Under the pieces are notes generated by a model that saw only the letters and a list, made by a program, of their open reading frames with translations, was not told the DNA's origin and made no database searches. 64,000 nucleotides of DNA from Atrina japonica (Eukaryota > Mollusca > Bivalvia > Pterioida > Pinnidae): contig BROG01000131.1 of the NCBI GenBank assembly GCA_030159075.1, positions 1,187,501-1,251,500 of the forward strand, in the 5' to 3' direction. The position numbers and the translations under genes are program-made. Positions 1-12,630 of this stretch are shown here, one piece after another (within the stretch, counting starts at the first letter, position 1; every line of letters begins with the position of its first letter).

Positions 1-247
1 TTTAATTGTCAAAATCCAATATGGCCGCCTGGCAGTGATTTTGTGATCCGACGCTCCTGAAAATGTACACTGCATAACTAGACCTCAAGGAAAACCTATA
101 TGTCAAATTTAATAAATATGCCTTCAGTACTTTTTGAGAAATTGCGATTACAAGAATTGTTTAAGTACGGACGTCGGACGAGACTGACGACAGGCAACGA
201 ATGCAAGTCGATATAAATAGCCCACCATCTGTTGATGGTAGGCTAAA
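1..247 (+). repeat. 3' tail of a dispersed repeat ending in a hairpin
   Basis: The stretch opens near CAATATGGCCGCC and ends in a short hairpin at about 219-244 (AGCCCACCATC paired with GATGGTAGGCT), then an A-rich end. Its wording resembles a tail common in bivalve genomes, from memory and not checked. The GC-rich block at 39190-39478 has a comparable hairpin end (CTGCTTCGCAGGCGAG). The 5' part lies outside the window. Confidence 0.45.
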
Positions 248-362
248 AATCAAACTATGTGAAATATTGAAAATATTTCAGAAATTCGATCAATCATTAC
301 ATTTTTCTCATAAAATTACCAATTGAAAATATCTTTAATAAACATAGATTTGTAGGCACATT

Positions 363-366
<4 letters not shown>

Positions 367-447
<81 letters not shown>
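367..447 (+). repeat. (AG)n microsatellite, ~40 units
   Basis: An uninterrupted AG dinucleotide tract. The minus-strand open frame over it (poly Leu-Ser) is a by-product of the repeat. Confidence 0.97.
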
Positions 448-450
<3 letters not shown>

Positions 451-2289
451 AATCTAATTTTTATTTGTTGGGGAAGACTAAGCATTGAGTAAACAGGCAG
501 AGATTATGACAAAATTCAGACCAAACGTGAATATTACTTTTATTAATATGCATCATACAATTTGAATAAAAAGTATAGAGATCAAAATGATAACAGGAAG
601 GAAGTATGAAAGCACATGCGATAACATACAAAAAAGTGAGTATTAGTAAATAACATAACTTCCGGAAAATTTTCAGATGGGCTCAGGTGTCAAAGAGGCG
701 TTGGAATCCTCTACCAACCAGAAAAAGCCACCTGGAGTTATGTTCCAAATCCAAAACAAACGATTCAATAATTACTTTCCAATACAAAAATAGTTTTATG
801 AAGCAGGGCATTGTTATCAAATACACAGCCATAACATTGACTGCAGGTGCGTGATATAACGATATTAACGCTATTCCGCATATCCTAGTAAAGAAACAAG
901 GATTTTGTAGATGAACATGAAATGATCGTAGTTGTAACGGGTCCTATAATAAGGGATGTGAAACATATTTACCATAAGTGATAAGATACATTTTTCTTTT
1001 TTATAACTTCTAGGCTTCACAATTTGTGATGCTCATACCACATTGGCACGAATACCTCCTCCGTGATCGGTATTGGGCATAAGGTATGATAGAACCCTGT
1101 ATGTATGTACAAATGTGTGTGTGTGTGTGTGTGTGTGTTTGTGTGTGTTTGTGTGTGTGTGTGTGTGTGATATACCGGTAGTTGGTTCAATGTATCCCCA
1201 TATTCCTGTCAGGTGGGAATGTAGGGTAAATGTAAAATCCTGGTCAACTACCACAAAAAAACGTTGTTAAAATAACCTCAGCGTATATTTCGATTTGTCT
1301 ACGTAGGAATTCTAAATATGAGGTTAATATGACTTTGCATCCGATCTTATGAGTAGTATTTTATATCTGGAAATCTTTAAGTTGTAACATATAGATTTAC
1401 TATCAAAAGGTATTATAATTCTACACGTTATCGTAGGTAAACCGTGCGTGTATGGTAGCATCCATTTTCTGCAAGTAAAAAAGTAAAGTAATAATGATTT
1501 AAATCCTTAACTTTTACAAACATGTTAATGTATATAATCACTTATATTAATAGCACTTTTTGTTTAGACATTTTTGGTATCGAATGCTTTTTTATTCGAA
1601 ATCATATAAACAATCATCAAAATATTTTAAAAGTATTAGTAAATAACCACTTTCATAATATAATTAGAAGATTTAAATATAACTGAATGATTAAATAATA
1701 AGTTATATGTAAAGTACAACCCAGGTATGAGAGTGGATATTGATACACCTTTGATTTAAAATTTACGTAATGGAAACCAAATTACATGTTGTCTATCACA
1801 TTTTGCTTTGAAATAGATTAAGAGTATCTGTCGTTTCCCGAAAAGAAACTCAAAAACCATGCATTTAGCACAAAACATACAAAGTAATCAAGTACGTTTA
1901 CTTTATGATCTTAAGGTTCCGGTTGTACGAACCGTTATTGATGATATATATTTAACAGAGTGAAAATGATGATAGATTGCATTAAGGGATACAACAGAGC
2001 GATGGTTTCCAATTAGCGATGGTTACATATGCTGTCCTTGAACAAGTCAGAACGCTGCATTCTGGATCAAACATAATCAGATTGTGAAAGCATTGTCTTA
2101 AAAAGTGAAATGTAATTTGATGTTTTAGTATTACACAGCTCATATCTGATACACATTTAACGGAAATGTTTTCGGTTTGAAAACAACAACATTTATTATA
2201 CTGCATAGAGAATAACAACATCAATATTTTTCAGATATGGAAAATTTTTTAACATTAGGTAACCTATTGTGCAACTGGGTCATTCGCCA
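448..2289. other. AT-rich stretch, no gene seen
   Basis: Apart from the GT microsatellite at 1114-1169, only short open frames occur (up to 80 codons at 1982-2224, minus). They show no recognisable motif and no coding-like composition. It may be intergenic or intronic. Confidence 0.5.
1114..1169 (+). repeat. (TG)n microsatellite, interrupted by TTT
   Basis: TG repeats with two TTTG interruptions. Open frames on both strands here (poly Cys-Val and His-Thr) are repeat artefacts. Confidence 0.95.
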
Positions 2290-2385
2290 TTGTTCTTCAT
2301 GTTGAGACCGTTTTTATATAGCCAGTTTGTCGTATTCTAATGTACCTGGAGTTTCGAACACCCACTGGTACTTTTTCAACCTGAT
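2290..2385 (+). repeat. PLE-B 3' tail fragment
   Basis: The segment (TTCTTCATGTTGAGACCG, then TTTGTCGTATTCTAATG and CCCACTGGTACTTTTTCA) aligns by eye with the ends of the PLE-B tails at 15366-15460, 62750-62790 and 62970-63050. Only the last ~95 bp of the tail is present. Confidence 0.55.
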
Positions 2386-3419
2386 ATTAACTTGCTGACT
2401 ATAACTCAAAACTATTCCTTCTTTATATGTTTAATTCGAAATTTTATATTCAAAGCAAATATGTAAACATGTATATGGAATTTAAAAATTATTCATTATG
2501 TGATATTGATTCACCTTGAGCTAAAATTGATAGTTTCTATTTATATAAAAACATGCAGTGACAGTTTCTGCGGGCATACCTAATTTCGAATAATTTTGCT
2601 ATCATCAGATAAACAATGGACATTCGTTACTATATTCGTGAATCCCTCGACACTATATGCATACTAAAAGAAGAGCCTTGCAGAGGTCCCAATGAACGAT
2701 ATATCTTGAAGGTATCCATTTGTAAATGAATATGTTGAATGTTGTTTGTTAATTTCATTGAACGTTTCTTTAGACAAAAGATTTGTAGAAAAGTATTTTA
2801 TGTTAATGAATTATCTGTTAATGATTATTGTACTGGAATTACTAAACAATTATGGTTACATTATTTGCGATAGAATTGACTCGGAAAATAGTGTTTTGAC
2901 AAGGAATCCTAAATAAAAACTTTGATATGCAAGGGGTATTCCCCTTTACAGTTTGAATATTTCAGGTGACAAATATCCGTGTGTATAAACATGATTAAAG
3001 GTATGTAATTGAATTTGGCTCAAAGCGACTGCAAAATTTATTGGTTTGCGGAATGTGTCAATTTGTTTGAATTGTTCAGCAGCTCCGTTACTGAACATGT
3101 ATGAAAAAATGACAAATATTACTTAACAGAACTAAGAAATAATAATAAAAAAGAACCTGTTTTACCTATTCGACTTAGAACAAAATTAAACACGGCATAT
3201 ACATACCAGACAAAACCAACATGTACAAACAAACATCCCATATACCATTCCCCACACAGCGAGCGCGCCTGGTTATGTCAAAACCAAAATTTGTCACTTA
3301 AATGTTGGAGAGCGATCGACTTACCAAAGCAAAGAAGGGATCGAATTTCGGCCAAATAAACAATTTAATTATACATACACTGACTCTTCCTTTCCGCTCA
3401 CAAGCGCACAGCATAAACT
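2386..3419. other. AT-rich stretch, no gene seen
   Basis: No open frame of 60 codons or more and no repeat I recognise. Confidence 0.5.
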
Positions 3420-3800
3420 ATACTATACCCCACAAATGATCAGATACGCCAGTGCATGTTCAACAAATGAACATTTTATTTACATATTTCATTTACAGAG
3501 GTAAACTATGTACCGATAAGTTATTGTCACAGTGATATCGTTCAGTTTGATGTCAACGTTCCGCAAATTTTGCCGTCGATATAATGTCCTTGTTTGCAAT
3601 TGCTGTTTCACTGAACGAAATGTTGAATTGCCTGTTTATTAGCGGTTGTTGGGTTGTCTGTACCCGGCCAACAGGAGATGCTTACTCCTCCATGACACGT
3701 GATTCAATCTCTGGATTTCCAGAGGTCCGTGTTCACCAGATTTGTATATTGCCTATTGGACATCCTGAATATTTAGACTTTGGTATCTATGATTTTGATA
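3420..3800 (+). pseudogene. PLE-A retroelement, 3' fragment (end of RT gene plus tail)
   Basis: This is the last part of a Penelope-like reverse-transcriptase gene followed by its 3' tail. The start encodes a frameshifted version of the conserved C-terminal stretch (Q-M/L-I-R-Y-A-S-A-C-S), followed by a region matching F-R-K-F and then SLFAIAVSLNEML, which corresponds to SLVCDYSVSLGEML in the copy near 61.1 kb. The tail follows: GATGCTTACTCCTCCATG and CCAGAGGTCCGTGTTCACC. Stops and frame changes between the pieces make it a dead 5'-truncated copy, the usual fate of such elements. The 121-codon frame at 3584-3949 is this remnant read into the tail, not a host gene. Confidence 0.75.
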
Positions 3801-4832
3801 TTGGTTTTTCAAATATAAACATACGACAACTCTACATTTTCATAATTTGGTACAACTCCTGTAATTCATACAGGATAATGTTAACAATTTTAAACGACAG
3901 AATTGGTAAACTTTCCCAACCTTTGCACCCTACCTTTAACAAGGATTAGAATATAAAAGAAATAATAGTGTAAAAGAGTGGTCAATAAAACGTTTCACAT
4001 AAGACAATCCAAAACATATAACCGACAAGTGTCAGACAACGAATGATTCTGTCGACGGGCGATACGTGTACATAAAATTAATGCATTTCATTTTAAATTC
4101 AAGAAAACTGTTAACGATCTCGAACATCTGTTTTACTGCGTGTAAATTTGCGATATCATTCATTGAAATAACACATTAATATCAGCTGATTAGTTAAAAT
4201 TAAAATTTTCTGTTTAACTAAAATAAACCCTCGTGAGTTTTGTCCTTGCAACGACAATAAAACAGTCATAATTGTTTGAATTTGTAAAACATCTTAGAAC
4301 GTTTATTTTAATGTGTTTTGATTTGGCAAAATATGAATTTCTAAGCATCTGTCTAGATTGACAATGTTTTTGATTTACAATCGAGTGTTAAAAAGAAACA
4401 CCAGTGTGCCCAGTAATCAGAAAGTAAGTAGAGAAATATCTTAAACAACCCAGACAGAAAAAAAATTGATGGTTTGACCGATACAACAAAATTTCAGTGT
4501 AAAGACGTTTCAAGAATGTGTTCACATAATGTATTTAAATAAAAACATGAAGATGTAAATGAAAACACCTGCTAATTAATTTCAAGAACATCTTATCTTG
4601 AGTGCTGATTTTAAATTAGCAATTATGAAAAGAAATAGTTAATTGTAAACAATTTTATTAAAAGCTCTTGATATCCATGTTTACTGAAGCCAGTATGTTT
4701 ATTTCCGTCTTTATGAATAATTCTGATACATATCCATTTTTTGCTCTTGGAATTTCGTAAGCATTTTATATTGAAAAAAAACAAAAGTTTTTAAAAAAAG
4801 TACAAAGCTTTCTACCAGAATCGTGAGATTTT
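3801..4832. other. AT-rich stretch, no gene seen
   Basis: No recognisable coding region or repeat between two PLE-A fragments. Confidence 0.5.
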
Positions 4833-5075
4833 GAGTTGCCTTTTCGTTGGCGGTTGTTGAGACGTCTGTACCAATTGTGACGAGGATACACTCCTCACGT
4901 GTTTCATTGGACTTGAATGTGGACTCACGGCGGGTGTGACCGGTCGACAGGGGAAGCTTACTCCTCCATGGCACCTGATCCCACCTCTTGGTTTCCAGAG
5001 GTCCGTGTTTGTCCATTTTTACCGGATTTGTATCTATGTCCTGGACATTCTATTGATTTATACTTTGGTATCTGA
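4833..5075 (+). repeat. PLE-A 3' tail, solo copy
   Basis: It runs from GAGTTGCCTTTTCGTTGGCG through the TGACCGGTCGACAGGGGA and CACCTGATCCCACCTCTTGG blocks to CTTTGGTATCTGA. It matches the tail of the copies at 55465-55690 and 61135-61365 closely. Only the untranslated end is present, so this is an extreme 5' truncation. The 101-codon minus-strand frame here is spurious. Confidence 0.75.
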
Positions 5076-5109
5076 AATTTTTATATATTTATGATCCTAG
5101 GGGCATTGG

Positions 5110-5415
5110 TTCAAGGGCTAGGCCGGTGTTGTTGTTGTTCTGTTGTTGTATTGTTGTTCAAAAATTCTCCCACTCATATTTAAAGTTTCCCAATGTTGGG
5201 TGAAGGACTTCCAATTTTGGCCTATGCTCTGCACTGACGGCCATTAAACAGTGAGGGTTCTTTAACATGCCGACACCTACTGTGACACGGGGCCTCGGTT
5301 TTTACTGTCGCATCTAAAGGACAGGAAAACCCAACCGTCTCCGCCGAATCTCGAACCCGCGACCCTCCATTTACGAATCGAGCACTCTAACGCGTAGCCA
5401 CGACGGCAGGGCCAG
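5110..5415 (-). repeat. SINE-1 copy, near full length, minus strand
   Basis: Read on the minus strand it has a tRNA-like head at about 5412-5340 with an A-box-like GTGGCTACGCGTTAGAG and a B-box-like GGTTCGAGATTC. A central domain follows (CAGTAAAAACCGAGG, GTCACAGTAGGTGTCGGCAT, AAAGAACCCTCACTG) and then a CAACAA-rich tail. The central domain recurs at 7058-7262 and 47996-48180. The head, body and simple tail make a SINE the best reading. Transcription by RNA polymerase III is inferred. Confidence 0.7.
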
Positions 5416-5518
5416 TATAATATATATATACGACACGGAAAAAATGTGTGTGTGAGTGGATGTTTGCGTGAAAATGTCTATTTGTACGTTTCTTCATGTT
5501 ATTTTAATTATTTTGACC

Positions 5519-5900
<382 letters not shown>

Positions 5901-5909
5901 AATTTTATC

Positions 5910-6200
<291 letters not shown>

Positions 6201-6399
6201 ATAATATATAAATCTTCGTGTCTAAAGAAAAACTAAATGCCACGATTTCTAGTCATTATTAATTTTTCCTGCTCGATTAGTGCCATTCTGCTTGCTATTA
6301 CCGTTTAGACCTTTCCTTTTGGGCCACTTGCAAATAACGTCTACCAGACAGTTTCTAAGTTCATTTGTTTGAATGATAATTTACACTACATTAATTTTT

Positions 6400-6500
6400 T
6401 TTTCCAGTTATATGGTGGCGGCTTTCAATAGTGGAGGAGAGATACCAGTCTCAATGTACCCGGAAAGAAACCACCGACTCTTAGCAAATAAAGTGACAAA
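6400..6500 (+). repeat. Repeat D copy (TTATATGGTGGCGGC family)
   Basis: It contains TTATATGGTGGCGGC, then GTGGAGGAGAGA and a TGTACCCGGAAAGAAACCAC block. Related copies lie at 12500-12610 (minus), 28235-28330 (plus) and 45585-45690 (minus). The 94-codon frame at 6373-6657 overlaps it and is not supported as a gene. Confidence 0.6.
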
Positions 6501-7057
6501 CGTTCTGATAAAAATATGGTACATATCCAATGTTATACAAAACTTGCAACTGATAAACTATATCGTCAACTGCAACATATACAAAAGCTCCAGGGAATTA
6601 TCTTTACTTGCTAACCGTTTAAATTTTATCGATGTAAAAACGAAATTGACTATCTGAAATGATGACTAAGTTGTTAAAATATGTTGTTACTTTCCAGTAT
6701 TTGGTCAAAGATGACAAGGATAACACAAACAATTATAGAAAGATAATTTTAAACATTTCAAGTAAGCAAACATAAAGTTGTGGAGTTAAAGATGTGTACA
6801 AAGAAAACAGATTATCATTTAACTATCAGAAGCTGGACCATAATATACGATTGCACTACGAACCTGGAATTCGTTTTCACAGGTAATGCATGGTGACCCT
6901 TTTAAGTTCTAAGGGCATAGCGCTTAAGGAATGCAGATACCAAAGCATTTATCCTAACAAAACTCAGAGGCCAACATACAACATGATGAACATTAACCAA
7001 ACACGGACCACACTCCTTGTAGATGGGATAAGGTGTCATGGAGTAGTTACTACTATT
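6501..7057. other. AT-rich stretch, no gene seen
   Basis: Only short open frames without recognisable motifs. Confidence 0.5.
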
Positions 7058-7262
7058 CTGTCCTTCGAATGAGACAGTAAAAACCGAGGATTTGTGTCAC
7101 AGTAGGTGTCGGCATGTTAAAGAACCCTCACTGCGCAATGGCCGTAAGCATTGGCCAAAATTTGAAGCCATTCACCGGCATTTGGTGCCGTCTCCATATG
7201 AGTGAAAGATTCTTGAATTCGATGTTAAACAATACAACAACAACAACAATAATAACAACAAC
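7058..7262 (+). repeat. SINE-1 copy, head missing
   Basis: It starts at CTGTCCTTCGAATGAGACAG and carries the central SINE-1 domain (GTCACAGTAGGTGTCGGCAT, AAAGAACCCTCACTG), then TGGTGCCGTCTCCATATGAG and an ACAACAACAACAATAATAAC tail. The tRNA-like head seen in the 5110-5415 copy is absent, so this is 5'-truncated. Confidence 0.7.
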
Positions 7263-8434
7263 TATTTGACATTTTAATGAGACTCATATCTTTACTCTTA
7301 GCTTTAGTTCTATCTTCCGAACTGAATGAATTACTCAAATATCGATGGAGGGAATGCAATCATTCCGACTTTGAGTTTTCATTATGGAAAATGTAAGAAA
7401 TAGATATATTGAAAACGTTCTGCACAAACCATCAGTAAAATAACCAATGTGTATATGTTGCCTGATACACCCACTTAATAACAATTATAGTTTATCTATA
7501 CGCACTGTTTTTTAAGAACTAAAAAAGCAATATTTTATAGCTCTATATATAACGGCAACGTAATATCTTTCCATTATGACGTCAGTGTGCCACAGATAAC
7601 TGAATAGACGATCACTGGAATTTTCTGTTTTAATAACCATAAACCAAAATATTTAGTATGTTCTCTGTTCTGGACACATAGGTAATAAATAGCATTTCAT
7701 ATTAAAGTTTTCTGCTAACCATAAACAAAATGTATTCTTATCTTTAAACATACACCATATCTTTTAAGGTTGAATGATCGGTTACATGAAATACAAAATT
7801 CACCAACAATCCGGGCTTTTGGGGGTATTTTCCTTTGAAAGGTTTCTTAAAACAAGTTAGTTATCATTATATTTACCACGAGGTTTTAGCTTTGTAGAAC
7901 AGTCTCATTAGTAACCTTATTTTAATACTTGCACATTTTGGATTAACACTTAAAGGACAGTACTGACGTATGATAGCCGATCCTTTTATTAATGACGAAA
8001 TTACAGTGCTGATTATACTAATGCTCTTTTAAAAACGTTACTTATTTATTTTTGGATTAACTCGCAAAATTGGTTAAACATATACTTTTAATGTTTTGCA
8101 GTTGAAACAAGCTAGAATGAAAAAAATGAATCGATATACATTGTATTACAAAATATATAAACAAAAGAATTCAACAAGTGCAACGAAGACAGGCAACAAA
8201 TCAAACAGTGAAACATTAAACTCCTGTGAGTTTTCGATGTCACCGACAAATGTAATGCAAAAATTGAAAACTGGAGATAATGGCTTACAGAATATCATAT
8301 TAAACGAAATTGACATTTAAGATGAAACCATTTTGCCCATTTGATTTATCATACATTCAAAACTAGATTAAATGTAGTCAAATTACAAATTTATTAGTTC
8401 CAATTTTGGTTCACTTGAAAATTGATATAACTTT
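7263..8434. other. AT-rich stretch, no gene seen
   Basis: One 74-codon frame at 8096-8320 (plus) is Lys/Asn-rich, with no motif I recognise. Nothing else is supported. Confidence 0.5.
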
Positions 8435-8563
8435 GCCACGCCAAAATTATATTAATGAGTTAAACCTAGATTTTCTTCAGTTAAAATTGATTTTTTTCTC
8501 GTTAATTCGCATTAACTTTTATTATGCTAAACTAAAAACGAATGAGTAAAATCTAGTTTTCTC

Positions 8564-8614
<51 letters not shown>

Positions 8615-8832
8615 TTCTCAACCGAGTTTAACTGCGAAACAATGGGTATAATTGCGCATTTAAATCCAGTTTTAGTCATTTAATTCAAATTGGTAAGGCG
8701 CAATTACATTCTAAAATGAGTTAAACGTACCTTTTCTCCAGTTATATCTAATTTCCCCGAAACTCGCATTTTTTGAGAAAATAGGTTTAACTGCAGTGAT
8801 AAAATCATTAATATGATTTTGGTCTGGCATAT
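8435..8832. mobile_element. TIR-R element relic, ~0.4 kb
   Basis: The left end CCACGCCAAAATTATATTAA and the right end ATTAATATGATTTTGGTCTGGCA are degenerate versions of the TIR-R ends seen intact at 16008-16813. The interior has several AGTTAAACCTAGATTTTCTTC-like modules on both strands and a (TGTC)n microsatellite at about 8566-8610. It has no coding capacity. Confidence 0.65.
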
Positions 8833-9907
8833 TGATTAAACCTAGATTTTATCCAGTGAAAAAAGATAACTTTTCTTGAATCTCGTAAATATATTAAGTT
8901 TAAATATAAAGTTTTTACACATAGTATGCATTTTCTTCAATAAATATTCTAATGGCTGACTTTCTTTACACTAGGTTGGAATAATGCAAAACTAGTATTG
9001 TCCATATGAACAGCTGTGAGCATGATTTCTTCTAAGCATTTGGAACAGACTGTTAATTACTGCAAATGCATGACGATGCTTAGTATCATTGCTTATAAAA
9101 ATCAAGATTCACTTGAATTGACAGAGCGGGATATATCAATTGTAATTTCGTTACAATAGACTTCTAGACTGGAGGTAGTATTAAATGTCTGCCAGCTCAC
9201 TTAGATAAAGGTTGTTGATATGAACTTATCTGTCAGTCAGAGGTTACTTAGCACCATGCATGGTAATGAGGCCAAGAAAAAAAAAACATGTATTTTCAAT
9301 TACATCCATTTTACAAAAACGGTAATCGGTTGTTTTATATATAATGTTACACAAATTTATCTAAAGAGTCATTAGCTAAAATAAGTATTTCGATTTTTAT
9401 CTACTACTACGTGTACATAATGTAGAATACCAAATAAGAGCTGTAAACAGGCATAAAAAGGTCTTACATTCTTATATGTTTTGTGAAAATAAGGTCAGGT
9501 TCAATTTAGTGTGCATATACAAATAGTAAGGTTGATTTAATCAATTGCAAGTGAATAATTGCCAAACATGGTTTCTCAAGCAATTTTTATAAAATATAAT
9601 TATGGAAATTTAAGAATTCGTATGCCTGTGAATATCATTTTTTGTTATTGCATATCAATCTAAATTAAAAGGAAATATATTTTTGAAAACACAGTTAATG
9701 CCCTTTTACGTACGCACGCTTATGATATACTACACACATGTAAAACATATATCGTAGAGAAAAAAGAAAGTAACAACCGTTGATAGGCATTGTATGCTTT
9801 GTCGGAGAATATCAAGATTTTACGAAAAATTATTTTCTTTCCTCAATTTGATGTCTATTCATCTGAACACACTGCTATTCCGTATTTTAAGAAATTTGTT
9901 TACGGAA
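8833..9907. other. AT-rich stretch, no gene seen
   Basis: No open frame or repeat that I can support. Confidence 0.5.
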
Positions 9908-10022
9908 GCTAGACCCTTGAAATTAAGGGCTGGTCATGTGCTCGAAACACATAATGACATACATTTGTCATTCTGTGTATTTTGGGCTCATGACCAACCC
10001 CAAATTTCAAGGGTCTAGCTAG
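9908..10022. repeat. Foldback (hairpin) element with ~55-bp arms
   Basis: AGCTAGACCCTTGAAATT on the left is mirrored by AAATTTCAAGGGTCTAGCT on the right, and the pairing continues inward (GGTCATG / CATGACC, AATGACA / TGTCATT). This is a MITE-like foldback. The 74-codon frame over it is spurious. Confidence 0.75.
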
Positions 10023-10089
10023 TTTTCAACCTAAGCTAAGACAATAAAATTTTAGTTTATGAGAAGATGTTTAAATGCATAATGGTGCA

Positions 10090-10340
10090 GTACCTATTGT
10101 TAGACAGTATCTATTGTCGGACACTTCTCTTATGTAAATGAACAAGATTTTTCCAGAAATTTTTAACACATCGTCGGACTTTAGACATTAAATGAAACAT
10201 GTTACAAAAATTACGGTTAATAATTCCACTACAACATCGTAATCACTCATCTTTCTATCGTACTGACCAACACAAGCCAGGAGGGAAGTGATGTCACCAA
10301 GTCAACGTAAATACTACTACTGTCCGACAATGGACCCCCC
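10090..10340. mobile_element. Candidate small TIR element (ATTGTCGGACA ends)
   Basis: The left end has CTATTGTTAGACAGTA and then CTATTGTCGGACAC. The right end has ACTGTCCGACAATGG, which is inverted. The ~250-bp interior shows nothing coding. No target duplication is obvious. Confidence 0.35.
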
Positions 10341-10630
10341 TGCATCACGATTACGGCATTCAGGTTGAATCTTTTTAAATGGGTGGGTCATATAGTGATA
10401 GTGATTTTGTTTTAGGATATCTTCTAAATCTCTGCTTTGTAAAGAACAAAATCATACATATTTTGAAAGAGCATTACGCCTTCTGCTGAATTTGTTAAAT
10501 TGAATACCGTGGTAACAGGGATCTGGGTTAGAGGTGGGACCTATGGGACCTATATACAAATATAGATATTTTATATACTGAGTCTTGTAATATACTCTCT
10601 GTATCTATGAACTGTAAAGAATAACCCTTA

Positions 10631-10990
10631 TGGCATGCCAAAATCAAATTCATGAGTTAAATCGATTTTCAGTTCAAACAAGTTTTCATCCAGTTAAACC
10701 TGATTGACTATTATTTACTGGGCGAAAGCTGGCTTCATTGGACCGAATAAACATAACTCATTTTTAAAAGGTCTTTCTCGAGGAAAACCTAGGTAAACTG
10801 AGAAAAGCTCGGTACATGCATACTGCATCAAAACAACACAAATTAGTATCGTTGTGCATTCTCCGATGTTAAACCCAGTGTTTTTCAGTTGAACTAGTTT
10901 TTTTCATTAAATGCAGATTGCTATGCTAAAATCACCTCGGATACATTTTCACGCAACTCGAATTAACTAGAGAAAACATTAATTAAAAAA
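10631..10990. mobile_element. TIR-R element relic
   Basis: It opens with TGGCATGCCAAAATCAAATT and ATGAGTTAAAT. Inside are AGTTAAACC and CTAGAGAAAAC modules and an inner ATGCTAAAATCACC copy of the end motif. The right end is not clear. Confidence 0.5.
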
Positions 10991-12499
10991 AACAATTAGG
11001 GTTTTTTTGGAAACAGTTATGTTTTTTTTGTAAGTAACACAATTAGTATGTTTTGTGCATTATATTCACTTCCTGGTTAACCATCAGAAAATCAATTAAT
11101 ATAAATTGCCTATTACGTTTAGTCTATCTAATGATCCAATTTTCCAGTTGACATTACAAGTGTTGCACTGTACGTTGCACATGGAAATGAAAGGGTTTCT
11201 GTAATACAATAACACATTTCACATTTGTTATTTATTTCTAAAGTATAATCAGATATTTACTTGTTATTATAGAGAATTCTATAAAAATATTTGCATAAAA
11301 CTATTGCATTTACTTTTCTTCCGTACACTGATGAATTATATAGTTCTGTTTCAACCAAAATGATTGCTTTAATACATATTGGTTTTCATTTGTTATTGTA
11401 TTGGTGGCTTCTTCATACTAACTGATTCCTTTCATATTTAATCGTAATATTCAAAGCAGTATGGACGTCGATGTAATTTAAGCTTCACTATACAGATGCT
11501 TGAGATTTTAGTTTTCAAGGTTTAACCATCAAAATAAGTTAAATAAGATTCGTGTATAAAAAAATAAAGTAAAAATACCAGTTATAGATATCACCTACTA
11601 TGTGGAATTCATTGGAGGTTTCCTTTCACAAATTGATTTCGCTCTGAAAGGTATTGCTGTTTTGTGGATTGTACCTTATTGGCCTCTTTAGTGTTTTAGT
11701 GTTGTGGATTTCTACAAACTATGCTAATGAATACACCCACACTTGTTAAAATGTTTTCCAAGCTGATTTTTGTTGGTAACGATTTTGGAATGTTCTGACA
11801 TAAATGTATTATATCTCACACATATCTTTTGAAAAAAAGTTGGTTTTAGACAAACATGATCTAATTTATTATTTTTTGACGTGTTCCATATTAAAATGTT
11901 GTCCTAGATTTAATTCCAGATGGCTACCAGGAATTATTATAAAATGATTTGACAGTTGATCACCCGATAGCGGGCTTACTGTATGTATATCTTAACTATA
12001 AATAATTTCGAAACTGATACACTTCTACTTACTGACATATATATATCTCACCGAATGAATTATATTACGTATAGTCTTTGGGTGAAATCAGAACATCAAA
12101 AATTAGATTTTCTGAATTTGTATCTCAATGCAGCATACGTTGTATTTGTTCTTCCTACTCCTTGACAATATCTTCATATCTTTTATAATGTTTGGTTTTG
12201 TATTAAATTAATCAATACTTTACTTACATTTGACGAATTACTTGTATCTTTGGGAGCCATAAATCATATCTGGAATTCGAAAACCATAATTCTGGAAGTA
12301 ATGACACAAGGCGCTGGCAAACATACAGACTTCGGGCATCAAGGTCTTCACGAAGAAGGAGAAGGGGAATTATGTAAGAAAAAGTATTAATAAATCATTG
12401 TATATATACCCATAAGAAAAACTATTTAATTTCTTACAGTAACTTACTAAGAAGCACGCTGGATCCTAACATGATAATGTGAGAAAGTTTGCCAGTTTA
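10991..12499. other. AT-rich stretch, no gene seen
   Basis: One 60-codon frame at 11983-12165 has no recognisable motif. No repeat family was identified. Confidence 0.5.
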
Positions 12500-12610
12500 C
12501 TAGCGGAAGGCTGGTGATCTCTTTACGGGTACAAGGTAACCGGATTCTCTCCATTACCATTAAAACCTTGCTGCCATCGTATTACTGAAAAATGTGTGTG
12601 GCGTAAAACA
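12500..12610 (-). repeat. Repeat D copy, minus strand
   Basis: The reverse complement of TCTTTACGGGTACAAGGTAA..CCGGATTCTCTCC..CTTGCTGCCATCGTATTACTG matches the repeat D order (TAATATGGCRGC, GGAGAGA, GTACCCG). It directly abuts the minisatellite at 12631. Confidence 0.55.
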
Positions 12611-12630
12611 CTATCTAGACAAACAAAAAA

